Shown here: one piece after another, positions 36,226-45,757 of the stretch | Layout of the letters: each line of letters starts with the position of its first letter | Numbering within the stretch: position 1 is the first letter of the stretch | Assembly: GCA_001931535.1 (NCBI GenBank) | Contig: CP016211.1 | Span: 6,867,703 to 6,931,702, forward strand | Origin: Minicystis rosea | GTDB lineage: Bacteria > Myxococcota_A > Polyangia > Polyangiales > Polyangiaceae | Direction of reading: 5' to 3' | Length of the DNA: 64,000 bases | Notes under the pieces: generated by a model | Told to the model about the DNA's origin: nothing | Databases searched by the model: none | What the model saw: the letters and a program-made list of their open reading frames with translations, nothing else | Made by a program: the position numbers and the translations under genes

Positions 36226-37740
36226 TCAGTTGTCGGTGCCGAAGAGGCGATGCGGAGCGGCGGTGGGAGGCGTCGACGGTGCAGCGCCCGTGGACGCAGC
36301 GGTGGCGCGGGGGCGGGGAGCGACAGGTGTGTCGGCGTAGGGATCGTCGAGGTACGACTTGGGCTTGACCGGCGCGCGATGAACGGGCGCCGCGGTCGCG
36401 CTGGCGCTCGCCGTGGGCGAGGTGTCGGCCGGCGCGTCGTCGACGGTGCTGGCGCCGGCGGGGATGGCGATCTGACCGCCGCCCCTGTTCTTCTTGTTGA
36501 GCTGCACGACCAGGATCGCGCCGGCCACGGCCACGATCGCGAGCACGCCGACGATGATCCACGGCGCGCGCGAAGGCGTCTCCGGCGCGGCCGCCGCCTG
36601 CGCGACCTTCGGTGACGAGTCGCGCGGCGGCGCGGGCGCGACCATCGCCGACGGCAACAAATCGCGGTTCAGCCCGAGGTTGTTGGCGGTGTTCCACGGG
36701 CTCGCGGCGAGCCCGCCGTCGTCGTCGGCAGGCGCCTCGACGGCCGGCGCGGCCGCAGCCTGCGCCGTCGATGCGACCGGCGCGGCCGCGTTCGGTGCAG
36801 AAGGCGCAGCCGCGGGCACGGGAGCCGCGGCCGCAGGCGCGCTGAAAGGAAGCGCGCCGGCACCGCCGGAAGGCGCGGCCGCCTGTGCGGGAGCCGCTCC
36901 AGCAGGTGCGAACGGAAGCGCAGCGCCCGCGGGCGTGGGCGCCGGCGGATAGCCGCCCGCCGCCGACGGCATCGCCTGCGGCGCGAACGGGAGCGCAGCC
37001 CCCGACGGCGCCGGCGCCGGCGGATAACCGCTCGAAGCCGCCGGCAGCGTCTGCGGCGCGAACGGTGTCGCGGCCTGCGGAGCCGCCATCGCCTGCGGCG
37101 CAAACGGTGTCGCCGGCGCCGGCGCAGCAGCCGGCGTCGCCGGCGTCGAGCCCGTCGCCTGCGGCGCGAACGGCGACGCCCCCGGCATGGGCGTCATCGC
37201 CTGCGGCGCGAACGGTGTCGCCTGCGGAGCCGCCATCGCCTGCGGCGCAAACGGTGTCGCGGCAGGCGCCATCGCTTGGGGAGCAAATGGTGTCGCTGCA
37301 GGCGCCATCGCCTGCGGTGCAAACGGTGTCGCCGACGGCACAGACGCCATCGCTTGGGGAGCAAACGGTGTCGCGGTAGGCGCCATCGCCTGCGGCGCAA
37401 ACGGTGTCGCCGACGGCGCGGGCGCCATCGCTTGGGGAGCAAACGGCGTCGCTGCAGGCGCCATCGCCTGCGGCGCAAATGGTGTCGCTGCGGGTGCCAT
37501 CGCCTGCGGCGCGAACGGTGTCGCCGCGGGCGCCATCGCCTGCGGCGCGAACGGCATGGCGGCCTGCGGGACGCGCAGCGCGTCCGCGATCTGCACCTTG
37601 GGAACGTCACCCATCGCGGGCTCGCGCGCGGGCTGCACCGTGGTCGGCGGGACGTAGGCCTGCGCGGCACCGGGCATCATCGGGGCCTGCGGGAGCCCGA
37701 GCTCCGGCTTGTCGTTCGGCGAGCTCACGACGGCCCCCAT
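36226..37740 (-). CDS. PFAPQ-repeat single-pass membrane protein
   Basis: 504 aa, low-complexity. The N-terminal 390 residues are Pro/Ala-rich and include 14 copies of PFAPQ separated by short linkers such as AMAPAAT or AMAAPQAT (residues about 63-275), followed by more Ala/Pro/Ser sequence. One transmembrane helix (IIVGVLAIVAVAGAILVVQL, about 395-415) leads to a short basic and Ser/Thr-rich tail of about 90 residues. No enzymatic motif. The start chosen (MGAVVSS) avoids an upstream extension antisense to the kinase gene. Divergent from the kinase at 37936, with 195 bp between, so it may be its partner or substrate. The repeat number could vary between strains. Confidence 0.65.
   Translation of the reverse strand: MGAVVSSPNDKPELGLPQAPMMPGAAQAYVPPTTVQPAREPAMGDVPKVQIADALRVPQAAMPFAPQAMAPAATPFAPQAMAPAATPFAPQAMAPAATPFAPQAMAPAPSATPFAPQAMAPTATPFAPQAMASVPSATPFAPQAMAPAATPFAPQAMAPAATPFAPQAMAAPQATPFAPQAMTPMPGASPFAPQATGSTPATPAAAPAPATPFAPQAMAAPQAATPFAPQTLPAASSGYPPAPAPSGAALPFAPQAMPSAAGGYPPAPTPAGAALPFAPAGAAPAQAAAPSGGAGALPFSAPAAAAPVPAAAPSAPNAAAPVASTAQAAAAPAVEAPADDDGGLAASPWNTANNLGLNRDLLPSAMVAPAPPRDSSPKVAQAAAAPETPSRAPWIIVGVLAIVAVAGAILVVQLNKKNRGGGQIAIPAGASTVDDAPADTSPTASASATAAPVHRAPVKPKSYLDDPYADTPVAPRPRATAASTGAAPSTPPTAAPHRLFGTDN
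36910..37554 (-). repeat. In-frame coding repeat encoding PFAPQ units
   Basis: Fourteen PFAPQ units with spacings of mostly 36-42 bases, the most regular block lying at about 37190-37554 where the unit is a 36-mer encoding PFAPQAMAPAAT. All units stay in frame, so the array is under coding constraint yet prone to slip by whole units. Confidence 0.75.
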
Positions 37741-37935
37741 GGGCGGCGCGCCCCGAGCCCCACGATCGGATGTGCGGACATCATCATCTCCAGAGCCCCC
37801 TGACTGTATCGCGGTTTCTCCGCAGAGCCGACCCCTACCTGCACGTCCGGCGCGCAAACGATGTTTTCTTTCCGACGACGCGATTGGGGCTCGACAGAGG
37901 GGCCGTCCCGGCGGTAGCGCTCTGGACCGGTCGCG

Positions 37936-39288
37936 ATGGGCACGAACGTCTTCCGACCGGGCGACAGGTGCGGCGGCCACGAGGTGGTGCGCCTCCTCGG
38001 CTCCGGTGGCTTCGCCCAGGTCTACGAGGTCGTCGACGAAACGGGCGCGCGGCGCGCGTTGAAGACGCTCGCCGCGGAGGCCGAGGCGCTCCCGAAGCTG
38101 CGCGCGCGGCTCGGCCAGGAGGGCGCGGCGCTCGCGATGATCGCGCACCCCAACGTGGTGCAGCTCTTCACCGCCGGCATCCACGAGGACCGCATCTTCC
38201 TCGTGCTCGAGCTGGTCCACGGCCGCAGCCTGCGCGAGGTGATGCGCGACGATCGCCCCGACGCGAGCACGCTCGCGCGCTGGATCCAACGCGCCTGCGA
38301 AGGCCTCGCCGAGGCCCACCGCGTCGGCATCGTGCATCGCGACCTGAAGCCCGAGAACATCCTCATCGCGCCGCCGGACATGGTGAAGGTGATCGACTTC
38401 GGCATCGCCAAGCTGTCGAGCTTCGGCGTGAAGACGACCAACGAGCAGCGCGTGGGCACCGCGATGTACATGTCACCCGAGCAGATCCAAGGCGGCGGGC
38501 CGGATCCGCGCATGGATGTCTACTCGATGGGCCTCGTGCTCTACGAGGCGCTCGCGGGCCGGCACCCCATCGTCACCGAGCCGGCGACGATGATCGAAAT
38601 CTGCGCGCGGCAGCTCAATTTCCGGCCTCCGCCGCTGCTCGAGGCGGCGCCCTGGATCAAGCCCGAGCTCGCCGCCGTCGTCGATTGGGCCATCGCCAAA
38701 GAGAAGGAGCGGCGCCCCGCGACGATGCGCGCCCTCGCCGATGCGCTGCGCGAGGTCGTCGATCGCCCGAGCGGCGCGCTCGTCGCTCGCCCCACGCCCG
38801 AGAGCGCCACGCCTGTGATCGAGACGAGCCCGCTCGGCATCGCCAAACGCTACGGCGGCACGCAGAAGATGCCCGCCGTCGCGGTCCGCCCGCCCGCGCA
38901 CCTCGCCAAGACCACGCCGCTGTCGCCCTCGGCGACGTTCGCGCCGACCGCGCCCTTGTCGCCGTCGGCGGTCTTCGCCTTGGCCAACGCGACCACGGCG
39001 CCCACCTCGACGACGCTCGATTCCGGCTCATCCCTGCGCGGCGACACGACCGCGCCCAACCCGATGACGCCCGCAGAGACCACGACCGAGGAGGCCCCCG
39101 CCGCGAGCGCGCCCGTGCGCGCGCCGCTCCTGCCCCCGACACGACGCTCGCGCACGCCGCTCGTTCTCATCTTGGCCGTGGCCGCCGTCGGCATCATCGC
39201 CGGCATCCTCTTCATCACGCAGATCATGCTCGCGCCGCACGGCCCCCAACCCGCGCCCTCAGCCACGCCGCCGCGAACAGGCCATTGA
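37936..39288 (+). CDS. Ser/Thr protein kinase with C-terminal membrane helix
   Basis: 450 aa. Complete kinase domain (about 15-275): P-loop LGSGGFAQVYEV, Lys43 in RALKTL, HRDLKPEN (134-141), VIDFGIAKL, MYMSPEQIQGGGPDPRMDVYSMGLVLYE. A 120-residue Thr/Ser/Pro/Ala linker contains two TPLSPSA/APLSPSA units that could be autophosphorylation sites. One membrane helix (LVLILAVAAVGIIAGILFITQIML) lies near the C terminus, leaving only about 20 residues outside. It pairs divergently with the PFAPQ-repeat protein, which has a similar topology. Confidence 0.88.
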   Translation: MGTNVFRPGDRCGGHEVVRLLGSGGFAQVYEVVDETGARRALKTLAAEAEALPKLRARLGQEGAALAMIAHPNVVQLFTAGIHEDRIFLVLELVHGRSLREVMRDDRPDASTLARWIQRACEGLAEAHRVGIVHRDLKPENILIAPPDMVKVIDFGIAKLSSFGVKTTNEQRVGTAMYMSPEQIQGGGPDPRMDVYSMGLVLYEALAGRHPIVTEPATMIEICARQLNFRPPPLLEAAPWIKPELAAVVDWAIAKEKERRPATMRALADALREVVDRPSGALVARPTPESATPVIETSPLGIAKRYGGTQKMPAVAVRPPAHLAKTTPLSPSATFAPTAPLSPSAVFALANATTAPTSTTLDSGSSLRGDTTAPNPMTPAETTTEEAPAASAPVRAPLLPPTRRSRTPLVLILAVAAVGIIAGILFITQIMLAPHGPQPAPSATPPRTGH

Positions 39289-39500
39289 TCGAGCTCGAAC
39301 CCGCGCCACTGTGGACCGTTGGTCCGCATGCAGCGCCCCTGGAATGATCGAGACATGATGAAGGGCCTTGTCGAAGGCCGCCCATGCGCGATCATCGTGA
39401 GCCGCATGCCCGTTGCGGCGGCGGCGTTGACGTCATACGAAGGTGACACGAAATCCAATCATGGGCCCTTGGCGACGCGGGGCCGCATCAAGGAGACACG

Positions 39501-40505
39501 ATGAACGCGAAGTGCTTGCTCGTGGCGGCCGCGGCTCTCTCCCTGCTCGGCGGCGTCGGGTGCGACACCAACGAGCAAAGCAGCTCGGGTGGCGGCGGTC
39601 AGGGCGGGAGCGCGCCTTCGAGCAGCGGTACGGGCGCCTCCACGAGCAGCGGCGGCGCACCGGCCACCGGATCGAGCTCCGCCACCGGCTCGACGTCGAG
39701 CAGCGGTGATCCCTCGACCAGCGCCAGCAGCAGCTCGGGGGCCACGTCGTCGAGCGCGTCCTCTTCCTCGTCGGCGTCGAGCAGCAGCGGCGGGACGGCG
39801 GCCTGCACCTACCCTGCGCCGGCCGCGTACGCGAACGGGTCGGTCACGTTCTACACGCTCGACATGGGCTCGACCGCGGTCAACTGCAGCTTCGACATCA
39901 AGGGCCACAACCCCGATGTCGTGGCCCACGTGCCCTTCGGCAATGGGCAGTTCTTCGGCGCCATGAACACCACCGATTACGACGACGCAGCCGTCTGCGG
40001 CGCCTGCGTGCAAGTGGATCGGGACGACAACCGCAGCGTCAAGGTGATGATCGTCGATCAATGCCCATCCGGGTCCAACCCGGTGTGCAAACCGGGCCAC
40101 ATCGATCTCAGCAAAGCTGCCTTCCTGGAGGTCGGCTCGCAGGCGGAGGGTTACCTCGGCACCACGAACGGGGGCGCCGCGGGGAAGATCTCGTGGAAGT
40201 ACGTCCCCTGCGAGACGAGCGAGAAGATCTCGTTCCGCCTCAAGGAGGCGAGCAATCAATATTGGAATCAGATCCTGGTCATGGGTCATCGAAACCCGAT
40301 TGCCAAGGTCGAGGTCTACGTCAACAACGCGTGGCAGTCGGGGACGAGGCAGTCGTACAACTATTGGCAGATCGGGAATGGGAACATGGGCCCTGCGCCC
40401 TACCACGTGCGGGTGACGGACACGAACGGCGAGCAGGTCGAGGCGATGCTCAACCTGCAGGGCGGCGATCAGACGTCCAGCGTGCAGCTCCCCGTGTGCT
40501 TGTGA
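39501..40505 (+). CDS. Expansin-like lipoprotein (double-psi beta-barrel plus CBM63)
   Basis: 334 aa; AAGGAG lies ten bases before the ATG. A signal peptide ends in a lipobox (LGGVGC), followed by a Ser/Gly linker to about residue 98. The mature part matches bacterial expansins such as Bacillus EXLX1: a first domain with AVCGACVQV, a conserved Asp in MIVDQCPSG and the HIDLS motif whose Asp corresponds to the essential residue; then ISWKYVPC. A second domain has SNQYWNQILVMGH and SYNYWQIG, which supply the aromatic cellulose-binding surface. Expansins loosen cellulose and hemicellulose networks without hydrolysis. With the GH64 enzyme it suggests activity against fungal, oomycete or plant-type walls. 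Confidence 0.85.
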   Translation: MNAKCLLVAAAALSLLGGVGCDTNEQSSSGGGGQGGSAPSSSGTGASTSSGGAPATGSSSATGSTSSSGDPSTSASSSSGATSSSASSSSSASSSSGGTAACTYPAPAAYANGSVTFYTLDMGSTAVNCSFDIKGHNPDVVAHVPFGNGQFFGAMNTTDYDDAAVCGACVQVDRDDNRSVKVMIVDQCPSGSNPVCKPGHIDLSKAAFLEVGSQAEGYLGTTNGGAAGKISWKYVPCETSEKISFRLKEASNQYWNQILVMGHRNPIAKVEVYVNNAWQSGTRQSYNYWQIGNGNMGPAPYHVRVTDTNGEQVEAMLNLQGGDQTSSVQLPVCL

Positions 40506-40526
40506 GCGGACGATGGGGTCACGGCT

Positions 40527-41312
40527 TCATTCGCTCGGGCTCCACACATAGGGAGTGGTGGTGGAGAGCCGGATGAAGCCGAGCCGTTCGAGGATGGCCC
40601 GGCTCTCCGGCAAAGCATCGACGAACAGGTAGCGAAACCCGCGCTCGCGGGCGATGCGCGCGCGGTGAGCGACGGTGGCGCGATAAACACCCTGCCCACG
40701 AGAACCGGGCAGGGTGCCGCCGCCCCAGAGGCTCGCAAACTCGGTGTCTTCGTGGAGCTCCACCCGGGCCGAGCAGACCGGAGCGTCTCCCACGAGGGCC
40801 ACCACCGCGGCCACGGACGGCGGTGTCTCGGCGAGGCGGCCGAGGAGCGCGGAGCGCAGCCATCCATGCTCGACACCGAAGACCTCCTCGTGCACGCGCA
40901 CCACCATCTCGACACCTCCAGCATCGGTGACGGGCAAGAGGCGAATGCCCGGCGGCAATGCGACGGATTGGTCGAGCGTCTCGATCTCGGCCACCATTAA
41001 AGCCTCTTCGGGCTCGGCGACGAAGCCGGCGGCGAGGAGGCGATGCCCGAGATCGGCCGGCAAATCGTGGGTGTAGTGCTTCCATTCGAAGCTGCGGCCG
41101 AGCGCGGAGAAGTCGCGAACCTGCATGGCAATGGCCATGTCGGCGGACGACGCGTCGAGCGCGGACCAGAGGACACCCGACCATCCATCGGCGCGCGGCG
41201 CCACGTGCCGCACCACGCTTCCCGCCCGCTCGACGCGGGCGCCCGGCTCCTCGGGCCGAGGGCGTTGCCTGATTTGCTCGTCGAAGGCCGCGAGCACCGC
41301 GCGCCGATCCAT
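40527..41312 (-). CDS. GNAT-family N-acetyltransferase
   Basis: 261 aa from the internal ATG (the frame has 12 more upstream codons of doubtful value). The C-terminal half holds the GNAT core: VVALVGDAPVCSARVEL, the acetyl-CoA loop GSRGQGVYRATVAHRARIARERG, then FVDALPESRAILERLGF. The N-terminal half (DADMAIAMQVRDF-like to LLAAGFVAEPEEALMVAEI) looks like a degenerate second GNAT module, common in two-domain members. Substrate unknown; cytosolic. Convergent with the expansin gene with a 21-bp gap. Confidence 0.8.
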   Translation of the reverse strand: MDRRAVLAAFDEQIRQRPRPEEPGARVERAGSVVRHVAPRADGWSGVLWSALDASSADMAIAMQVRDFSALGRSFEWKHYTHDLPADLGHRLLAAGFVAEPEEALMVAEIETLDQSVALPPGIRLLPVTDAGGVEMVVRVHEEVFGVEHGWLRSALLGRLAETPPSVAAVVALVGDAPVCSARVELHEDTEFASLWGGGTLPGSRGQGVYRATVAHRARIARERGFRYLFVDALPESRAILERLGFIRLSTTTPYVWSPSE

Positions 41313-41430
41313 GCGCGACAATGCACCACGAGGGCCGCGCGCGCACAAGCACCATGGGCTCGCCGTGAATTAACGTCGGCTCGCGGCGACCTTTGATAAG
41401 CTCGACGGCATCCTTGATTCGAGGTGGATC

Positions 41431-43923
41431 GTGAAGAGACTCCTTATCTTGCAATCGTCGTTGCTGTGGCTCGGCGCCGCCGCGTGCTCCGAGGTCATCG
41501 AAGAAGACGTCACCTCCTCGAGCGCCTCCAGCACCGCGAGCAGCGGTGGCGGGTTGGGCGGTGGGCCGAGCACCACCACGAGCACATCGGGCGGCGTGGG
41601 CGCGGGCGGCGCGGGCGGCGGCGCCCTGGTGATTTGCCTTCCGGTGGACGATCACGATCCCTGCACCGATGACCTCTGCGATGCGAGCGGGCCGTTCCAC
41701 GTCGCAAGGCCGGACGGGGCGACGTGCGTGAAGGGCGATGGCTGCATCGTAGGTGGCATCTGCCAATCGGGGACGTGCGTGGGAGGCAGCGCGGTCACGT
41801 GCGAGGCCGGGCAAACGTGCGTCGCGGGCACGTGCTTCGGCCCGCCGTGCGAAGGCACGATTGGATTGCCCGGGCCGCCCAGTGCCGCCGTCGGTCCGGC
41901 GCCATGGGCGATCGCGGTCGCAGACCTCGACGGAGATGGGCTTTTGGATCTCGTCGTCCCGAGCTCGGTCGATGGGAGCCTGAAGGTGCGGAAGGGGCTC
42001 GGTGGTGGCCAATTCGCACCCGGCATCAATCACACGGCCGGCACCAACATCCATGGCGTGGCGACCGCCGATCTGAACGGCGATGGGCGAGCCGATGTCA
42101 TCGTCACCAACGCCGATGGCAACGTCGTCACCGTGATGACGAACCTCGGCGACGGCGCGCTCTCCACGACCACGTCGTACGCCGCAGGCAGCGGCCCGAT
42201 CGCCGTCGCCACGGGAGACGTGGACGGTGACGGCACCGTCGACGTCGTCGTGGCCAACAGGGGCGGGAGCGTGGGCGTGCTGCTCAATCAGGGCAGCGGG
42301 CTCATCCCCGCGGTGCAATATCCCCTCCCGGCCCATGCGGCCGCCATCGCCCTCACCGATCTCGACGGTGACGGCCACCTCGATATCGCGGTCACCTCGA
42401 TCCCCGACGGCTTCGGCGGCGGGAACGTGCACGTGCTCTCGAACCAGGGCGGTGGCACGTTCGGCGCCGCGATCACGTATCCGGGAGGCGCGAAGCCATG
42501 GTCGATTGCCGCCGGTGATTTGAACGGTGACGGCAAGCCCGATCTGGTGGTCGGCACCGGCGCGCTCGACAGTTGGTCTTCAGGGCTCTACATCTTCATG
42601 AATCAAGGCGACGGTGTGCTTGCGTCGCCCATCACGCCTCCCGCCGCAGCCACGGCGACCTTTGCCGTGGCCACGGCGGACGTGAATGCCGACGGCGCGC
42701 TCGACATCGTGGCCGTCTGTTGGAACGGGCTCACGCAGGTGCTCACGAACGAGGGCGACGGGAGCTTCGCAGAGGTGCGCGCCTACGGCGTGGGGGCGAG
42801 CCCGCACGCGCTCGCGGTGGCCGATCTCGACGGCGATGGGCAGCTCGATCTCGCCATCCCGAGCGCGGACGAGAACCATGTCGGCATTCTGCTCAATCAG
42901 GGACAAGGCACGTTTGACCAGAGGTATTCGCTGGACAAGCTCCTCGGCCCGCTCGTCACGGCGGACTTCAACGGTGATGGCCGGCCCGACATCGCCGTCA
43001 TCGAGCCCGAAGACAGCAGCGTCGCCGTCCTGCTCTCCCTGCCCGGCGGCGGCCACGCCGCGCCGGTCGCCTATCCGACGAGCCACGCCGCGAGCGGCAT
43101 CGTCACCGCCGATTGGAATGGTGATGGGAAACCCGATCTCGCCGTCGGGATGGACGCGGAGAATGGCAGCGGCGTCGACGTGTTGTTGAATCAAGGCGAC
43201 GGGACGTTCGCGCCGCTCTCCCATCACACATTCGATGGGTCCACGTGGGGAATGAGCGCGGGTGACATGAATGGTGACGGCAAGCCCGATTTGCTCTTCG
43301 TGAACAACACCCTGAGCGTGCTGCTCAACAAGGGCGACGGCTCGTTCTCCGACCCGATCCAACAAGCCATGAAAGGCAACGTCTACGCTTCGGCCATCGC
43401 CGATCTGAACGCCGACGCCAAACCCGATCTGGTGATTGCGACCGACGACGGGCCGGGGGCCAGCATCTATCTCGGCGCGGGCAATGGCATGTTCGTGGGG
43501 CCGATCGGCACCGCGCCCCAAACCAAGCCGCGGGACCTGGCGCTCGCAGACGTGAACGGCGACGGCAAACCCGATCTCGTGATCGTGAGCGACGACGACG
43601 TCGTCACGGTGCACTTCAACGAGGGTTACGGCACCTTCGCCATCGCCGGTGCACATCCCACGGGCGGGCCTTTCACGCGGGTCACGACGGCCGATCTCGA
43701 CGGCGACGGCTTTCCGGAGATCGTGCTCGTGCGCGCGAACGAGCTCGGCGTGCTCGTGAACGGCGGCGATGGCACGTTCGCCTCTCCGCAGTGGTACCCC
43801 GGTGGTTACACGCCGAGCGTGCCGCGCTTCGCGGACTTCGACGGCGACGGCAAGGTGGACCTGGCCATGCTCGGTGGCACCATCGGGACCATCGGCATGC
43901 TCCAGAACCAATGCCTTCCCTGA
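41431..43923 (+). CDS. VCBS/FG-GAP-repeat surface lipoprotein
   Basis: 830 aa, GTG start with GAGGTGG about five bases upstream. A signal peptide ends in the lipobox GAAAC, then a Ser/Thr/Gly linker, a Cys-rich module (about 68-140, with CLPVDDHDPCTDDLCDAS and CEAGQTCVAGTC), then 14 calcium-binding-type repeats of the form DLNGDGxxDLVV. Fourteen repeats equal two seven-bladed propellers. The ligand loops are intact in most repeats; the sixth and eleventh have NADG or NADA in place of the usual sequence. Likely an extracellular adhesin or recognition protein; exact ligand unknown. Confidence 0.85.
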   Translation: MKRLLILQSSLLWLGAAACSEVIEEDVTSSSASSTASSGGGLGGGPSTTTSTSGGVGAGGAGGGALVICLPVDDHDPCTDDLCDASGPFHVARPDGATCVKGDGCIVGGICQSGTCVGGSAVTCEAGQTCVAGTCFGPPCEGTIGLPGPPSAAVGPAPWAIAVADLDGDGLLDLVVPSSVDGSLKVRKGLGGGQFAPGINHTAGTNIHGVATADLNGDGRADVIVTNADGNVVTVMTNLGDGALSTTTSYAAGSGPIAVATGDVDGDGTVDVVVANRGGSVGVLLNQGSGLIPAVQYPLPAHAAAIALTDLDGDGHLDIAVTSIPDGFGGGNVHVLSNQGGGTFGAAITYPGGAKPWSIAAGDLNGDGKPDLVVGTGALDSWSSGLYIFMNQGDGVLASPITPPAAATATFAVATADVNADGALDIVAVCWNGLTQVLTNEGDGSFAEVRAYGVGASPHALAVADLDGDGQLDLAIPSADENHVGILLNQGQGTFDQRYSLDKLLGPLVTADFNGDGRPDIAVIEPEDSSVAVLLSLPGGGHAAPVAYPTSHAASGIVTADWNGDGKPDLAVGMDAENGSGVDVLLNQGDGTFAPLSHHTFDGSTWGMSAGDMNGDGKPDLLFVNNTLSVLLNKGDGSFSDPIQQAMKGNVYASAIADLNADAKPDLVIATDDGPGASIYLGAGNGMFVGPIGTAPQTKPRDLALADVNGDGKPDLVIVSDDDVVTVHFNEGYGTFAIAGAHPTGGPFTRVTTADLDGDGFPEIVLVRANELGVLVNGGDGTFASPQWYPGGYTPSVPRFADFDGDGKVDLAMLGGTIGTIGMLQNQCLP

Positions 43924-43999
43924 CGAGCGGGTAGGCGCGGCACGACGCTTCCGCCTCCGCCTGCTCGCTCGCGCCTGCGTGGAACGGCGCGTATGGTGG

Positions 44000-44005
44000 T
44001 AGCCT
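44000..44005 (+). promoter_or_regulatory. Putative -10 box of the helical-repeat gene
   Basis: TAGCCT seven bases before the ATG at 44013, same hexamer as before the cyclophilin, aspartokinase and flotillin genes. Confidence 0.4.
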
Positions 44006-44012
44006 GCGCGCG

Positions 44013-45206
44013 ATGGCGATCGACCCTGCGATCGAAGCTGCGATTGGACGCGTGCCCTGGAGCACGATGGATCACTGCCGCGGGAGCGCGACGGACTTGC
44101 CCGAGCTCCTCCGCACGATGCTCGACGCCAAGCTCGCGTCGGATCGCGCCGAGGCGCGGCGCTCGCTCTGGAGCGCCATCCAACATCAAGGGAGCGTCTT
44201 CGAGCCTGCTGCGCACGTGATCCCGATCCTCGCGCGCGCGCTGCCCACCGCGCCTCCGGACGATCGGGCGCGCATCGTGGCGATGCTCGGCAACCTCGCC
44301 TACGCGTACACCATGACCGAGGGGCAGGGCCTGCTGCGGATCGTGGCCGAGAACGATCCGGATCGGGCGGGGATCATGGCGCAGCTCCGCCGCGAGCAGG
44401 GTTGGGTGCGCGCCGCGCAGCGCGCGAGCTGGACCGCGCGGGACGTGCTCGTCCAGCTCCTCGCGCGCACCGAGGATCAGGACCTGCTCGTGCACATCCC
44501 CTTCGCGTTGGTCGCCCTGCTCGACGGCGCGGGCGAGGGCGCGCCCACCGCCGTCGACCTCGACGCGACCGCGCGCGGGTTCGCGCTCGAGATCGCCGCG
44601 AGGGCCCGGCGCCCCGCGACCGATCAGGCTCACGCGGGGTTCGCGTTCGCGCTCGGCCGCCTGGCGCAACGCGTGCCCGATCTCCTGCCCGCGCTGCGGG
44701 CCTCGCTCGATCGCGCGCCTTGGCCGGCGCGGGTCACCGCGGCGGTGGGCGTGCTCCGCGTCTCGCCCCGCGACGAGCGGGCGACCGACGTGCTCATCGA
44801 GGGGCTCCGCCGCCGCGCCGAGCACCAGGACTGGCTCCCGCGACCGTTCCCATGGATCACGGGGCACCTCCGCTTCCTCGTGATCGCGGTGCTGGCGAGC
44901 GATCGCGTCTCGGATGCGGGCTTCTCCCGCGCGCTGCCGGTGCTCGCGGACGTCGCCCGCTACGATGCGTCGCAGTGGACGTTCCACTCCGATGCGCTCG
45001 CGCCGCTGGCCCGCGCGTTCGACGGCGCGGTGGCGGGCCCGGGCACGCGGCGCGCCGATCTCCCGCACGCCGCGTTGAAGCTGCTCGACGCGCTCCACGA
45101 GAATCCCGACATGTGGTCGACACGGGTCGGCAACGTCGACAATGCGTTGCATGCGTTCGGGCTCGTCAACGACGTGACCTTCTGGGACACGATGCTGGCG
45201 AGATGA
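44013..45206 (+). CDS. Unknown HEAT-like helical-repeat protein
   Basis: 397 aa, cytosolic, no catalytic motif. Repeated helix pairs of about 40 residues (AAHVIPILARALPTAPPDDRARIVAMLG; LVHIPFALVALLDGAG; AHAGFAFALGRLAQRVPDLLPALRASL; WPARVTAAVGVLRVSPRDERATDVLIEGL) resemble HEAT/ARM solenoids. Proteins of this shape are frequent in myxobacteria, where they can be immunity proteins of toxin systems or scaffolds; no toxin gene is adjacent. Probably leaderless, with TAGCCT 7 nt upstream. Confidence 0.65.
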   Translation: MAIDPAIEAAIGRVPWSTMDHCRGSATDLPELLRTMLDAKLASDRAEARRSLWSAIQHQGSVFEPAAHVIPILARALPTAPPDDRARIVAMLGNLAYAYTMTEGQGLLRIVAENDPDRAGIMAQLRREQGWVRAAQRASWTARDVLVQLLARTEDQDLLVHIPFALVALLDGAGEGAPTAVDLDATARGFALEIAARARRPATDQAHAGFAFALGRLAQRVPDLLPALRASLDRAPWPARVTAAVGVLRVSPRDERATDVLIEGLRRRAEHQDWLPRPFPWITGHLRFLVIAVLASDRVSDAGFSRALPVLADVARYDASQWTFHSDALAPLARAFDGAVAGPGTRRADLPHAALKLLDALHENPDMWSTRVGNVDNALHAFGLVNDVTFWDTMLAR

Positions 45207-45304
45207 GGCGAGCCGAGCACGTGGGTCTCGATCGCATCACGGGTCACGTCGGCGGCGCCCGATGGCGGTTTGCGTCCGCCGCTCATTCATGAGACGACGG
45301 GCGC

Positions 45305-45712
45305 ATGCGAAAGACGATTCGGGGCACGTTCGACGTCAAGCTCACGCCGCAGGAGGCGGGGAACGAGATCGAGAAAGAAGCCGCTGTCGGTCGCATGACG
45401 ATCGACAAACGCTTCACGGGCGATCTCGAGGCCACGAGCAAAGGGCAAATGCTGGCGGTGCGCACCGCCGTCACGGGCTCGGCCGGCTACGTGGCCCTGG
45501 AGCGGGTCACCGGCAGCCTCTCGGGGCGCACGGGGACCTTCTATTTCCAGCACGATGGCAAGATGAACCGCGGAGAAGCCTCGCTCGATCTCACCGTCGT
45601 GCCGGACTCGGGCACGGAAGGGCTCACGGGTCTCCAAGGGTCGATGACCATCGAGATCACCGGCGGAAAGCACTTCTATACGTTCGACTACGAGCTGCCC
45701 GACGCGGGGTGA
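45305..45712 (+). CDS. DUF3224 family protein
   Basis: 135 aa, matching the usual length of about 130. The N terminus TIRGTFDVKLTPQEAG and the end GLTGLQGSMTIEITGGKHFYTFDYELP are characteristic of DUF3224, a small allene-oxide-cyclase-like beta-barrel. The family is widespread in soil bacteria, cytosolic, of unknown function. Convergent with the frameshifted propeller gene. Confidence 0.85.
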   Translation: MRKTIRGTFDVKLTPQEAGNEIEKEAAVGRMTIDKRFTGDLEATSKGQMLAVRTAVTGSAGYVALERVTGSLSGRTGTFYFQHDGKMNRGEASLDLTVVPDSGTEGLTGLQGSMTIEITGGKHFYTFDYELPDAG

Positions 45713-45757
45713 AACGAGGGTTTTCCGCCGGCGCGCGACGGCGAGGGAGACTCGATA

